Of a stretch of 64,000 bases of DNA, positions 5,710 through 14,660 are shown piece after piece (positions within the stretch are counted from its first letter, which is position 1; every line of letters starts with the position of its first letter). The notes beneath the pieces were generated by a model. It searched no databases. It had not been told where the DNA came from and saw only the letters and a list, made by a program, of their open reading frames with translations. The position numbers and the translations under genes were made by a program. The DNA lies in assembly GCF_014196745.1 (NCBI RefSeq), contig NZ_JACIEH010000003.1:1-64000 (forward strand), in the 5' to 3' direction. This DNA is from Sphingomonas kyeonggiensis. Lineage in GTDB: Bacteria > Pseudomonadota > Alphaproteobacteria > Sphingomonadales > Sphingomonadaceae.

Positions 5710-8526
5710 ATGGCGATCTACCACTTCTCAGCCAAGATCATCTCCCGCGCCAACGGCTCGTCGGCGCTGGCGGCGGCTGCCTATCGCTCCGCGTCCCGTC
5801 TCCACGGCCAGCGGCTCGACCGGCACCACGACTTCTCGAACAAGGCCGGCGTCGTCCATTCCGAAGTGCTGCTGCCCGACGGCGCGCCCGAGTATCTCAC
5901 CGACCGCGAGAAGCTCTGGAATACGGTCGAGGCAGCCGAGCTGCGCAAGGATGCGCAACTGGCCCGGGAGGTAGAGTTCGCCATCCCGCGCGAGCTTGAC
6001 CAGGAAGAAGGCATTCGGTTGGCGCGCGAGTTTGTCGAGCGCGAGTTCGTCGCGAACGGCATGATCGCCGATCTCAATGTCCATTGGGACACCGGCGCCG
6101 ATGGCGAGGCCAAGCCGCACGCGCATGTGATGCTCACACTGCGCGACGTCGGCGAGGACGGATTCGGCAAGAAGAACCGCGACTGGAATCGCACCGACCT
6201 TCTGGAGAAATGGCGCGAGCGCTGGGCGGAACATGCCAATCAGCGTCTGGCCGAACTCGATATCGATGCACGCATCGATCATCGCAGCCTTGAAGCGCAG
6301 GGCATCGACCTTGAGCCGCAGCATAAGATCGGGCCGGCTGCCGCCCGGATGGTCGAGCAAGGGCTCGCCTCCGAGCGGCTCGAAGAGCATCACGCGATCG
6401 CGCGCGCCAATGGCGAGAAGCTGCTCGCCAACCCAGCACTCGCGCTCGTTGCAATCACGCACGGACAGGCGACTTTCACCACCCGTGACCTCGCGAAGTT
6501 CGTACACCGGCACAGCGAGGGGAAAGAGCAGTTCGACCGAGTGATGGCGGCGGTGCGCGCGTCGCCGGAACTGGTCACGCTCGGCAAGGACGGACGCGGC
6601 GAGGATCGCTTCACGTCGCGCGCCATGATCGACACTGAGAAGCGTCTGGAGCGCGCCACCGTCACGCTCGAAGCGCGGCGTCACCACGCAGTTGCGACTC
6701 GCGACCAGGATCGTGCACTTGCCCGTGCCGCGACACGAGGGCTGTTCCTTTCAACCGAGCAGCGCGATGCGCTTGATCTGGTCACCAAGCCGCAAGGCTT
6801 GAGCACCATCATCGGCTATGCCGGGACCGGCAAGTCGGCGATGCTCGGCGTCGCGCGGGAAGCTTGGGAGCTGGCCGGCTACCGTGTCCAAGGGGCGACC
6901 CTATCCGGCATTGCCGCGGAGAATCTGGAAAGCGGCTCCGGCGTCGCGTCGCGCACGATCGCCAGCCTTGAGTATCAATGGGCACAGGAACGCGAGTTAC
7001 TCACAAACCGCGATGTGCTGGTGATCGATGAGGCCGGCATGATCGGTACACGCCAGATGGAGCGCGTGATTGCCGAGGCCGAGAAGCGCGGCGCCAAGGT
7101 CGTGCTGGTCGGCGATCCCGAGCAGCTCCAGGCGATCGAGGCGGGGGCCGCATTTCGCTCGATCGCCGAGCGGCACGGCAGCTTTGAGCTGACCCATGTC
7201 CGCCGCCAGCGTGCCGAGTGGCAGCGCGACGCCACGCGCTGGCTAGCGACCGAGCGCACCGGTGATGCCATTGCCGCCTATGCCGAGCACGGCGCAGTGC
7301 ATGCGGCCGAGACTCGCGAGCTGGCACGCGCGGAACTTGTCGATCGCTGGGATCGTGACCGGCAGGCCGTGCCGGACGCGAGCCGCATCATCCTCACGCA
7401 CACCAATGACGAGGTACAGGCGCTCAATGGCCTCGCACGCGAGCGAATGCGGGGAGCCGGCGCGCTTGGCGAAGACGTCGAGATCGGCGCAGAGCGCGGA
7501 CGGCGTAGCTTCGCGTCTGGCGACCGCGTCCTGTTCCTCAAGAACGAGCGCGGCCTGGGCGTGAAGAACGGCTCGCTCGGGACGGTTCAGAGCGTGAGCC
7601 AGGTCCGCATGGCGGTGCTGCTCGATGACGGCCGCGCGGTCGCGTTCGACCTGAAGGGTTATGCCTATGTGGATCATGGCTATGCTGCCACGATCCACAA
7701 AGCGCAGGGCATGACCGTTGATCGCGTGCATGTGCTCGCCACGCCCGGGCTCGACCGGCATGCTGCCTATGTCGCGCTGTCGCGGCACCGCGACCAGGTC
7801 GATTTACATTACGGGCGCGATGACTTTGCCGATCAGGGGCGCCTGGTGCGCACGCTGTCGCGCGAGCGCGGCAAGGACATGGCGTCGGACTATCTCCAGC
7901 CCGCCAAAGCCGTCGAGATCTCTGCGCCAGCGCCCCGGCGCGGCCGCTTCGAAGGGCTGCGTCCGCCGGTCGCGTCCGAGCTGTCGCCAGCGCCCCTGGA
8001 TCGCGCGGTCGCCAGGCTCGGTCGGGCAGTTGCCGACACTATGCGGTTGCGCGCTCTGGGCGGTTCGGAACTCCCCCATCAGCGGGTCGCGCTGGACGCG
8101 GCGGCAAAGGAACTGAACGCGTTGCGGCCGAATGGATCGCGCGATCTACAGGCGGCATTCCGGACCAATCCCGAGCTGGTCACGGATGCAGCGCAAGGCA
8201 GGACCGCGCGGGTGCTGCAGGCAATGACCTTGGAGAGCGAGCTGCACGATGACCGCATCGCGCGCGCCGATCGCTTCGTGGCAGACTGGAACCGGCATGC
8301 CAGGCGGGCCGCCGCCTTTGACCGGCAAGGTGAGCGCTGGCGCGGTGATGAGGTCCGCACCGCGATGACCACCATGGCCAAGAGCCTGCAGCGCGACCCA
8401 CAGCTCGAGTCGTTGCTCCGAACCCGCGTCAAGGAACTCGGAATCACGCCCAGTGGCACGGGCTCATTGTCCCATGATCTCCTACACTGGCCCGGCCTCT
8501 CGCGTGGGCGCGGCATCGGCATCTAA
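5710..8526 (+). CDS. traA: Ti-type conjugative relaxase/helicase TraA (MOBQ)
   Basis: 938 residues from the ATG at 5710, which gives the family start MAIYHFSAKIISRANGSS; an ATG at 5701 is three codons longer. Residues 1-215 are the MobA/MobL relaxase domain (AAAYRSASRL, catalytic Tyr near 20, and KPHAHVMLTLR with the metal-binding histidines). Residues 345-740 are a RecD-like helicase with Walker A GYAGTGKSA near 369, Walker B VLVIDEAGM near 437 and HKAQGMTVDRVHVL near 663. The C-terminus is a shorter Arg-rich domain; total length is somewhat below that of Ti TraA (about 1100). It would nick oriT, pilot the strand and unwind DNA. No coupling protein or T4SS gene is present here, so transfer would need help in trans. 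Confidence 0.92.
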   Translation: MAIYHFSAKIISRANGSSALAAAAYRSASRLHGQRLDRHHDFSNKAGVVHSEVLLPDGAPEYLTDREKLWNTVEAAELRKDAQLAREVEFAIPRELDQEEGIRLAREFVEREFVANGMIADLNVHWDTGADGEAKPHAHVMLTLRDVGEDGFGKKNRDWNRTDLLEKWRERWAEHANQRLAELDIDARIDHRSLEAQGIDLEPQHKIGPAAARMVEQGLASERLEEHHAIARANGEKLLANPALALVAITHGQATFTTRDLAKFVHRHSEGKEQFDRVMAAVRASPELVTLGKDGRGEDRFTSRAMIDTEKRLERATVTLEARRHHAVATRDQDRALARAATRGLFLSTEQRDALDLVTKPQGLSTIIGYAGTGKSAMLGVAREAWELAGYRVQGATLSGIAAENLESGSGVASRTIASLEYQWAQERELLTNRDVLVIDEAGMIGTRQMERVIAEAEKRGAKVVLVGDPEQLQAIEAGAAFRSIAERHGSFELTHVRRQRAEWQRDATRWLATERTGDAIAAYAEHGAVHAAETRELARAELVDRWDRDRQAVPDASRIILTHTNDEVQALNGLARERMRGAGALGEDVEIGAERGRRSFASGDRVLFLKNERGLGVKNGSLGTVQSVSQVRMAVLLDDGRAVAFDLKGYAYVDHGYAATIHKAQGMTVDRVHVLATPGLDRHAAYVALSRHRDQVDLHYGRDDFADQGRLVRTLSRERGKDMASDYLQPAKAVEISAPAPRRGRFEGLRPPVASELSPAPLDRAVARLGRAVADTMRLRALGGSELPHQRVALDAAAKELNALRPNGSRDLQAAFRTNPELVTDAAQGRTARVLQAMTLESELHDDRIARADRFVADWNRHARRAAAFDRQGERWRGDEVRTAMTTMAKSLQRDPQLESLLRTRVKELGITPSGTGSLSHDLLHWPGLSRGRGIGI

Positions 8527-8536
8527 TCTCTCTTCC

Positions 8537-8989
8537 ATGACCGAGGACATGACCCAAGCCGCCGGCGATGCCGCCGCCTTTGAAGACCTCCGTGCCGAGA
8601 TCAGCCTGATGCGCCGGGCGATTGAAGGACTGACCGCTGCCCGCGAGCGCGTTCCGGACTATACCCCGACGCTCGCCGATATGGCCAACCAGCTGACCAA
8701 CGTCCTTGCCGCGCTCGAACGGATCGCCAAAGCGCCGGCTGTTTCGCTGACGCCGGTTGACCTGGCCCGGCAGATCAACGCCTCTGCGACCCAGGCTCGG
8801 GCGGAGGATGCGCGCAAGCTCGATGAGGCGCGCGACACGATTTCCCGATCGATCGGAAGGATCGACGGGATGATCGCACGTGGCCAATCGGTCGAAGGGC
8901 AAAGGCGCCGACTCATCTGGTGCTGCGCTGGCAGCGCGGTCGGCGCTATCATTCTTTGGTGCCTGCTCGTGCGAGCCATTGCCGGCTGA
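8537..8989 (+). CDS. DUF6118-like protein, C-terminally truncated
   Basis: 150 residues from the ATG at 8537. The N-terminus (DAAAFEDLRAEISLMRRAIEGL and the YTPTLADMANQL block) is the DUF6118 pattern found directly after traA in sphingomonad elements. A coiled-coil region is followed by one membrane segment at about 128-147 (WCCAGSAVGAIILWCLLV), and the protein stops right after it. As I recall, family members continue into a periplasmic or cytoplasmic tail, so this copy looks cut short at the point where the foreign cargo begins. It starts 11 bases after the traA stop and is probably cotranscribed. Function unknown; an accessory of transfer is plausible. Confidence 0.6.
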   Translation: MTEDMTQAAGDAAAFEDLRAEISLMRRAIEGLTAARERVPDYTPTLADMANQLTNVLAALERIAKAPAVSLTPVDLARQINASATQARAEDARKLDEARDTISRSIGRIDGMIARGQSVEGQRRRLIWCCAGSAVGAIILWCLLVRAIAG

Positions 8990-8996
8990 GAAATGC

Positions 8997-9056
8997 CGAC
9001 AGCAGATTATGTCCGCTTCGCGCCCTCATTTCGGCCGCTCGATTGGTCTGCTGTCG
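8997..9056. repeat. 10-bp inverted repeat at the backbone/cargo junction
   Basis: CGACAGCAGA at 8997-9006 and its exact complement TCTGCTGTCG at 9047-9056 flank 40 bases, immediately after the truncated DUF6118 gene. The enclosed sequence contains a TGTCCGCTT block and a weak partner (AAAAGCGGTCA) follows near 9063, resembling intergenic repeats common in sphingomonads. It may be such a repeat, a terminator-like structure, or the scar of an insertion. Confidence 0.4.
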
Positions 9057-9087
9057 ACCCCAAAAGCGGTCAATCGGGGCAAACTCC

Positions 9088-9837
9088 TCAATCGGGCTCG
9101 ACGCTATCGGCTTCTCCTGGGGGGAGTCCTAGCTCGCGCTGCCTCTGCGCTTCCTTAAGGACAGCTGGGTCATCAACCCGCATTAACGTTAGGGCAGCGA
9201 ACACGCGGTCCCACAGGTTTGCCGAATTCACGCCGGGCGTCTTGCGCCTCGCATAGGTGAATAGCGATTCCGCGCGCGCGTACAGCGCGGCTGCCTGGAT
9301 GATGTGGATTGCCAGAAGATCGGTATTGATGTCGGTCCCAGCGACCAAAGGCCGTGTGCGGGCAGAAAAAATCTGGGCTTCCCGAAGGATGCTCTCAATG
9401 CGCTCTGCTACGTCCTCGGCGTCGGTCAGTTCAACAATTCTCTCCAGCGATTCCAGAAGCTCGTAGGGGAATAGTGGTAGGTCGGCTTTTACGGGTTGTA
9501 CCGAGTTTGAATGATGGTCCTCAGGGTAGAGCTTTGCCGCTGATGGCCACGCGGCATGGAGCGTCTTGCCGGCCTCTTGGGCAAACTCGCAAATCGAGCT
9601 CAACGTCGTCGGTAGCGATGCGCGTGCTGCTCGCAACCTCGCCCCCCGCTCGTGATCCGATTGGGTCTTGGCCACTGCGATCTGTTCGCGCGCCACTTCG
9701 ATCTGGGAGTTCGCTGCGTTAACCTGCTTTTGCGCAAAGCGAGCCGCGTAGAACGCTGCTCCCACGGCAAGAAGCCCAGTAATCAGCGTCTGAAAGTCGT
9801 AGATCCAGTGCCCCACGGCGAGGAAAAAACATGTCAC
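9088..9837 (-). CDS. Membrane-anchored coiled-coil protein of unknown family
   Basis: 249 residues. One N-terminal membrane segment (about 10-31, WIYDFQTLITGLLAVGAAFY) is followed by a Gln/Lys/Glu-rich coiled coil (32-75) and a helical cytoplasmic domain of about 170 residues. I recognise no motif. This Ngly-anchored layout is common in accessory genes next to defence effectors. It is divergent from the 1313-residue nuclease-TPR-PIN protein, with 189 bases between starts, so the two may share a control region. Base composition is visibly less GC-rich than in the traA block, in line with cargo of other origin. Confidence 0.66.
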   Translation of the reverse strand: MTCFFLAVGHWIYDFQTLITGLLAVGAAFYAARFAQKQVNAANSQIEVAREQIAVAKTQSDHERGARLRAARASLPTTLSSICEFAQEAGKTLHAAWPSAAKLYPEDHHSNSVQPVKADLPLFPYELLESLERIVELTDAEDVAERIESILREAQIFSARTRPLVAGTDINTDLLAIHIIQAAALYARAESLFTYARRKTPGVNSANLWDRVFAALTLMRVDDPAVLKEAQRQRELGLPPGEADSVEPD

Positions 9838-10026
9838 GCTGTCGCCCCGATCTTAAGCCCCGAGTGTGAGCCTATCACGATCTGGCGGCACTCTACAGGG
9901 AAGGTGATGATTGCGAGATGTATGGCGCAGGGCTTTGTCCTCCACGAGGAAGGGCGTCTTTCACCTTCCACAGCTTTTAGTTGTTCACCCCTTTAAGATC
10001 AAAGCAAGAACAACTATGCTCGTGGT

Positions 10027-13000
10027 ATGTCCGTCATATCCCGAGAACTGCCAGCGCCGAAGAACTGGCAGGAATTCGAAAATCTAGCCTTCGACGTCTA
10101 TCGGCGAATGTGGAAGACGAATGATGCGGAGATGCATGGACGTCAAGGACAGCCGCAAGCTGGCGTCGATGTCTATGGCACTGATCGGGTCGAGCAGCGC
10201 TTCACCGGGGTCCAGTGCAAAGGCAAGGATGGTGACTTAAACAGTGCTGTGACAGAGGCTGAGTTGCGTGGCGAGGTGGCAAAGGCGCGCACGTTCCAGC
10301 CTCCGCTTGAAGTGTTTGTGCTCGTCACCACAGCGCCAAATGATCATGCGATCCAAAGCGTAGCGCGTCAGATCACGGGTGAGCACGCTCAAAGTGGATT
10401 GTTCGAAGTACGGGTCACCGGCTGGACGACCTTTCGTAGCTACGTCGCCGACTATTCGGATGTGTTGTTGAAATATTATCAGGATCTGGCCCCGGTGGAT
10501 GTGGCGGCCCAGATAGCGGGGGCCGCCGAACAGCAAGCGCAGGGATTTGCGCAGACAGAGAAATTGTTGCGCACCACGATGCGCATGATCGGAGACAGAT
10601 CTGACAATCCGGATGCTGGTGACCAGCTAGCAGCACGCGTGGCGGAGGTCAGCAAACTAATTGGCGATGGGGCTCCCCGCGCAGCGCTGAAAGCCCTTGA
10701 GCGTATCGAAGCTGAAGAAGGCGAAGCCGCCAGCTCACTCGCCCGGTATCGCATTTTGGCGAGCCGCGGCAATGCGTACTTCGCGCTTGGTGATGAAGCG
10801 CGCGCGATCAGCCTCTTTCATGAGGCATTCGCGGCCCACCCCGAATATCCCAACGCCAGAGCGACCGAAGCGATGGCGCTCACACTGGAGGGTAAGCGGG
10901 AAGAGGCAGAGCCGATCGCCCGCGCGGCTTATGTGGCTGACCGAAGCTCAAGCCGTAATGCGAGCATTTGGATCGACACGATGGAGCCGGGTACCCCCGT
11001 TGCTCAGATCGAAGCAGTGTTATCGCCAGATATTCTCGATAACTTCGACATCCAACTGCATCTCGCGCTCCAGTCTCACGAGAACGGTGACCCGGCTGGC
11101 CATCGGGCGCATGCCGAAGCAGCACTCCGCATTGCGCCAGAAGATTGGCGCGCCATGTCCGCAGTGGCTGAGGCGTTAGCGCAGCCTCTGTCTGCATTCG
11201 ACGGGTTGGCTATCACGCACGCGTTGCCCGACGAGCACCGCGCTGATGTTGAGCGGGCGGTCGTCTTGATGAAAGCGGCTTGGGCAAAGCTTTCGGAGCG
11301 TGATTCGGTCTTCCAAGGCCGCCATGTGGCAGCCAATCTGATTGGGCTGCTCGGGCTGCTCGGGCGCGATGCCGAAGCGGAGCAGATACTCGACCAGGCG
11401 CTAGCCTTCGAGGCCGACTATGCGCCTCTGGCGATTTTGAGCGCTCGACGTTCGGGAGAGCAAGGCGACTGGAAGACTGTCGCCCGTATTGTCGACGCTA
11501 TCCCGGATGATGAGCTTAGCTTCGATGTGGTTCTATTGCGGACTCACGCCGCATTTCAGCTGAAGGATGGAGCTGGCGCTATCGCTTGGGCGGACAGGTT
11601 GGGGGCCATGCCGCGGCCCGGACCAGACCTGCCTGATCGGCGGGAATTGGTCGAAGCTTTGCGGGTACGAGCTGCAATCTTGGCGGGTGCTGACAGCGAC
11701 CAGGCGATCAAGGCGGCCCTTGAGGATCGACCAAAGTCGATCATCCTTCGCTCTGTTCTGTTCGATGACATGGATGATAAGGATCCGCTGCGCGAGCAGT
11801 TGGTGCGTGAGATCGAAGCCCTCGCGGCAGGGGAGCTGAGCCTACGTGAACGGCTTCACGCCGCCGAAACTCTCTATGTTTCAGGCCATTATTCCATGGC
11901 CGCGGACTTATATGCGCCGCTGTCGGGTACGGCGGACAGCTATGCGCTGCGACGTACGCTACAAGCCTTGCATCTCGCTGATCGACGTTCCGAGGCACGC
12001 AAGCTGTTCGAGTCATTGTCGCCTGAGTTGCGTGTGTCGGATGGTTATCTCGGCCTAGGTGTAGGGGTTTATGAACGCGCCGGTTTGCTTAAGCCGGCCC
12101 TCAAACTCGTCGAGCGCGCGCTTGAGCGGCATGATGTGCTGCGCAATCGTTTGTCCTGGATCCAACTTCTGATCCGCCTAGGCCGGCCTGCGCCGATGCA
12201 GAATTGGCTCGCGACCGTGCCGGCGGAAATCGAAGGTTCGCCGATCGAGCTCATCAGCCTCGCGCAGCTGATCGATCGCTACGTCGGAAACGATGAGCGA
12301 GCCTTGAGGATTGGGTATCGTGCGCTGCGTGCCGGCTATGGAAACCCGAGGGTTCATCTCGCGTACGCGCTTGGCCTTATCATCGGGGGGCGGGTCAGCG
12401 ATGTGGTGATGAGTGTGCCGGATACGGTAAATCCTGGTACCGGCGTGGTGCTCGTAAATGATGACACTGGGGAGGTACTGCATCGGATCATCGAGACGGC
12501 AGCCAACCCGATTGTCGAGCGCGAGGAGCTTTCCCCTGACGATGCGTTGGCGAAGCGCCTGCTGGGGCTGGCGGTGGGTGAAACTATTGAGTTCCCCAAG
12601 GTTGGTGTGGGACCGCAAATCTACCGGTTAGCGGAAATCCAATCGCGCTATCTCTTTGCGTTTCGCCGCACTATGCGCGATTTTCCGACACTGTTCCCAG
12701 ACAATCCGGCCTTTGGCTCGTTTACTATTGACGACAGCAAAGGTGATGAGCGGTTCGAGGAGATGTTCGCGCTTGCGCGCGGGCGTGCAGAACGGGGCAA
12801 GCAACTCGAGGCCACCTACCGCGATCACGTGATTCCAATCGCAATGTTCTCGCGGTTCAGCGGAGCGAGCATCTTCGATGTATGGGATGGATTTTCGTCG
12901 AACCCTGACATCGGGCTCAGAGTCGCGCTGGGCATCGAAGGAGAATTCGAGGCGGGCCGTTTGGCTGCCGCGCGGCCCATCGGGGTGGTCGATCCGCTTT

Positions 13001-13968
13001 CCATCTATGCTTGGGTGCGTATGGGCGTGGCGCCTTTGATACGCAAATTGTCGCAGCGGCTTGCGGTGGTCCAATCCACGATCGATGCACTTAGAGAGTT
13101 GGCGGAGGAACGAGAGTCGCAGCGCGGCCGCAAGATGGGCACCTTCGGCTATGACGGAGAGCACTATCAGCTCGTCGAAATGACGGAAGAGGTCTTCGAG
13201 CGCCAGCTTGCGGAAGCCAATGCTGCGCTTGAACTGGCCGAGACGCTGCCGCTCGTGCCAGCGGAGGCGGAGCAGGCTCTGCCGGACAAAATTGCGGATT
13301 TGCTACGTGATCTGCACCCTGCCTATCATGATACGCTCATCGCGTCGCTCCAGCCGCAGCGGGCGCTGATTACGGATGACTTTGGCTATCGCGTCGTTGC
13401 TCAAGAGGCGGGCGCTCAAGTCACCTGGACGCAGTGCCTTACCAAACAAGCGCAGCGGTCCAAGCGGCTCTCCGATCCGGAATATCGTCAGATCATCGGG
13501 GCGTTGCTCGATGCCAACTATCGCTTTGTGCAGTTCGGCGCGAATGAGCTAATTGGAGAACTGCAGGATAGCGATTGGCAGCTGAACTACCGTCTGCGTA
13601 GCTATGCGCGGCTTCTGGCGAGCGAGACGCTGAACCGGGCGAGCGTCGCTCAGGTTCTGGCGGAGCTGGTGCTTACGTCATGGCATCATGCTAGGAATTC
13701 TAGCCAAGTCGCGGTTTTCCCAATGGCGTATCTCGAAGTATCTCGTGAGCTGGGCCGGGAGAGCGTGGCGCGTGAAGATCTCGTGGCTGCGCACCGGGTT
13801 GCACATGTACTTGAGACCCGGGCGCTCAACGAATTCAAGCTGCCGCCGAAGTTGCTTGGTACGACAAACCTGACGCCCGTCTCTGAGCTGGCTCGCGAAT
13901 CACTAGAGGCGGCTGGCCGGGAGGTTGCGCGGATTTGGGGCGTGCTGCGCGCCGCGGGGCTTGGCTAG
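10027..13968 (+). CDS. Giant conflict-system protein: PD-(D/E)XK-like nuclease, TPR array, GreA/B C-terminal-like domain, PIN-like domain
   Basis: 1313 residues, no signal peptide. Residues 1-155 resemble an Mrr/REase-fold domain: WQEFENLAFDVYRRMW, then GVDVYG (D48) and VQCKGKD (Q63-x-K65), the D...QxK catalytic pattern. Residues 200-780 are TPR-like helical pairs (ALGDEARAISLFHEAFAAHP and others). Residues 800-860 match the GreA/GreB C-terminal FKBP-like fold: GVVLVNDDTGEVLHRI, then SPDDALAKRLLGLAVGETIEF. Residues 980-1200 look like a PIN RNase domain: IGVVDPLSIYAW (D989) and ALITDDFGYR (1114-1123). I recall TPR-GreAB-C-PIN proteins being described as conflict-system components; a nuclease-like N-terminus on the same chain adds a possible DNA sensor or effector. 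Composition is visibly lower in GC than in its neighbours. Function inferred only. Confidence 0.85.
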   Translation: MSVISRELPAPKNWQEFENLAFDVYRRMWKTNDAEMHGRQGQPQAGVDVYGTDRVEQRFTGVQCKGKDGDLNSAVTEAELRGEVAKARTFQPPLEVFVLVTTAPNDHAIQSVARQITGEHAQSGLFEVRVTGWTTFRSYVADYSDVLLKYYQDLAPVDVAAQIAGAAEQQAQGFAQTEKLLRTTMRMIGDRSDNPDAGDQLAARVAEVSKLIGDGAPRAALKALERIEAEEGEAASSLARYRILASRGNAYFALGDEARAISLFHEAFAAHPEYPNARATEAMALTLEGKREEAEPIARAAYVADRSSSRNASIWIDTMEPGTPVAQIEAVLSPDILDNFDIQLHLALQSHENGDPAGHRAHAEAALRIAPEDWRAMSAVAEALAQPLSAFDGLAITHALPDEHRADVERAVVLMKAAWAKLSERDSVFQGRHVAANLIGLLGLLGRDAEAEQILDQALAFEADYAPLAILSARRSGEQGDWKTVARIVDAIPDDELSFDVVLLRTHAAFQLKDGAGAIAWADRLGAMPRPGPDLPDRRELVEALRVRAAILAGADSDQAIKAALEDRPKSIILRSVLFDDMDDKDPLREQLVREIEALAAGELSLRERLHAAETLYVSGHYSMAADLYAPLSGTADSYALRRTLQALHLADRRSEARKLFESLSPELRVSDGYLGLGVGVYERAGLLKPALKLVERALERHDVLRNRLSWIQLLIRLGRPAPMQNWLATVPAEIEGSPIELISLAQLIDRYVGNDERALRIGYRALRAGYGNPRVHLAYALGLIIGGRVSDVVMSVPDTVNPGTGVVLVNDDTGEVLHRIIETAANPIVEREELSPDDALAKRLLGLAVGETIEFPKVGVGPQIYRLAEIQSRYLFAFRRTMRDFPTLFPDNPAFGSFTIDDSKGDERFEEMFALARGRAERGKQLEATYRDHVIPIAMFSRFSGASIFDVWDGFSSNPDIGLRVALGIEGEFEAGRLAAARPIGVVDPLSIYAWVRMGVAPLIRKLSQRLAVVQSTIDALRELAEERESQRGRKMGTFGYDGEHYQLVEMTEEVFERQLAEANAALELAETLPLVPAEAEQALPDKIADLLRDLHPAYHDTLIASLQPQRALITDDFGYRVVAQEAGAQVTWTQCLTKQAQRSKRLSDPEYRQIIGALLDANYRFVQFGANELIGELQDSDWQLNYRLRSYARLLASETLNRASVAQVLAELVLTSWHHARNSSQVAVFPMAYLEVSRELGRESVAREDLVAAHRVAHVLETRALNEFKLPPKLLGTTNLTPVSELARESLEAAGREVARIWGVLRAAGLG

Positions 13969-14231
13969 GACAAAAATCGCGGGGTCTGCGAGCAAATCGG
14001 TGAGACGGAACGTTGGCTGACAAGATCATCGCCACATCGAAGACCGTTGTACGGCCGCTAGATTGAACGTCTGTTCCAGCGAGGTTCTGTCCGAAAGCCG
14101 TCAGTCCGTAATCGGCCATTTGTTGCCGTGTCAGCGACGCGCCATCATCCTTGTTACCAGTCGTCCAGAGTGAGATTTTGCCGTCCGATAGCGATCGCCG
14201 AATGATCCTCGCGTGCGACCGGGAGGCAGCC

Positions 14232-14501
14232 CTCCTTGCGCTCGGAATATCGGTGGACGAGCTGGGCAATACGTGGGCGCATCAGCACGGTCATCCGCAC
14301 GAGCTCCTCCATCACCTCGACGATGCTGTCGTAATAGCTGGGCGGCCGCATCCGGTCGTCGTCGCCGAACTCCTTGTAGGCCATGGCGACCGACGACTTG
14401 TTGTGGATCGTGAACATCCGCATCCAGCGGCCGAGCAGACGCAGCGTGTTGGCGCTGTTGAACGACTGCGTTCCGGCCGACACCGGGCAAATGATCGCCT
14501 G
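14232..14501 (-). pseudogene. arsH: arsH remnant (internal fragment)
   Basis: The minus frame encodes about 90 residues clearly related to ArsH, the FMN-dependent NADPH reductase of arsenic operons: VSAGTQSFNSANTLRLLGRW, RMFTIHNKSSVAMAYKEF, then RPPSYYDSIVEVMEELV and HRYSERKE, the C-terminal block of the family. The flavodoxin-like N-terminal two thirds are missing and the last residues are replaced by unrelated sequence, so both ends are broken. No other ars gene is nearby. This is debris of an arsenic-resistance island between the two defence-like genes. Confidence 0.76.
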
Positions 14502-14660
14502 CGAAAAAAGCCTGGGGCGTGTAACGCCTTGGCCTAGCAATGGATTTCAAAAGCCGAGTCCGGATCGGATGTAATTCGGTTATTTTTTGGCGACCCGCCC
14601 TCTGGCTTGATCTTCATTTGTTCCTATCTCAACTTGATTAAGCACCAGCGGGGGCCCGAA

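Noticed and set aside
13969..14231. Minus-strand frame with a non-random look (around SLTRQQMADYGLTAFGQ)
   Set aside because: It may be a fragment of some gene, but I could not match it to a family and it has no start; left unannotated.
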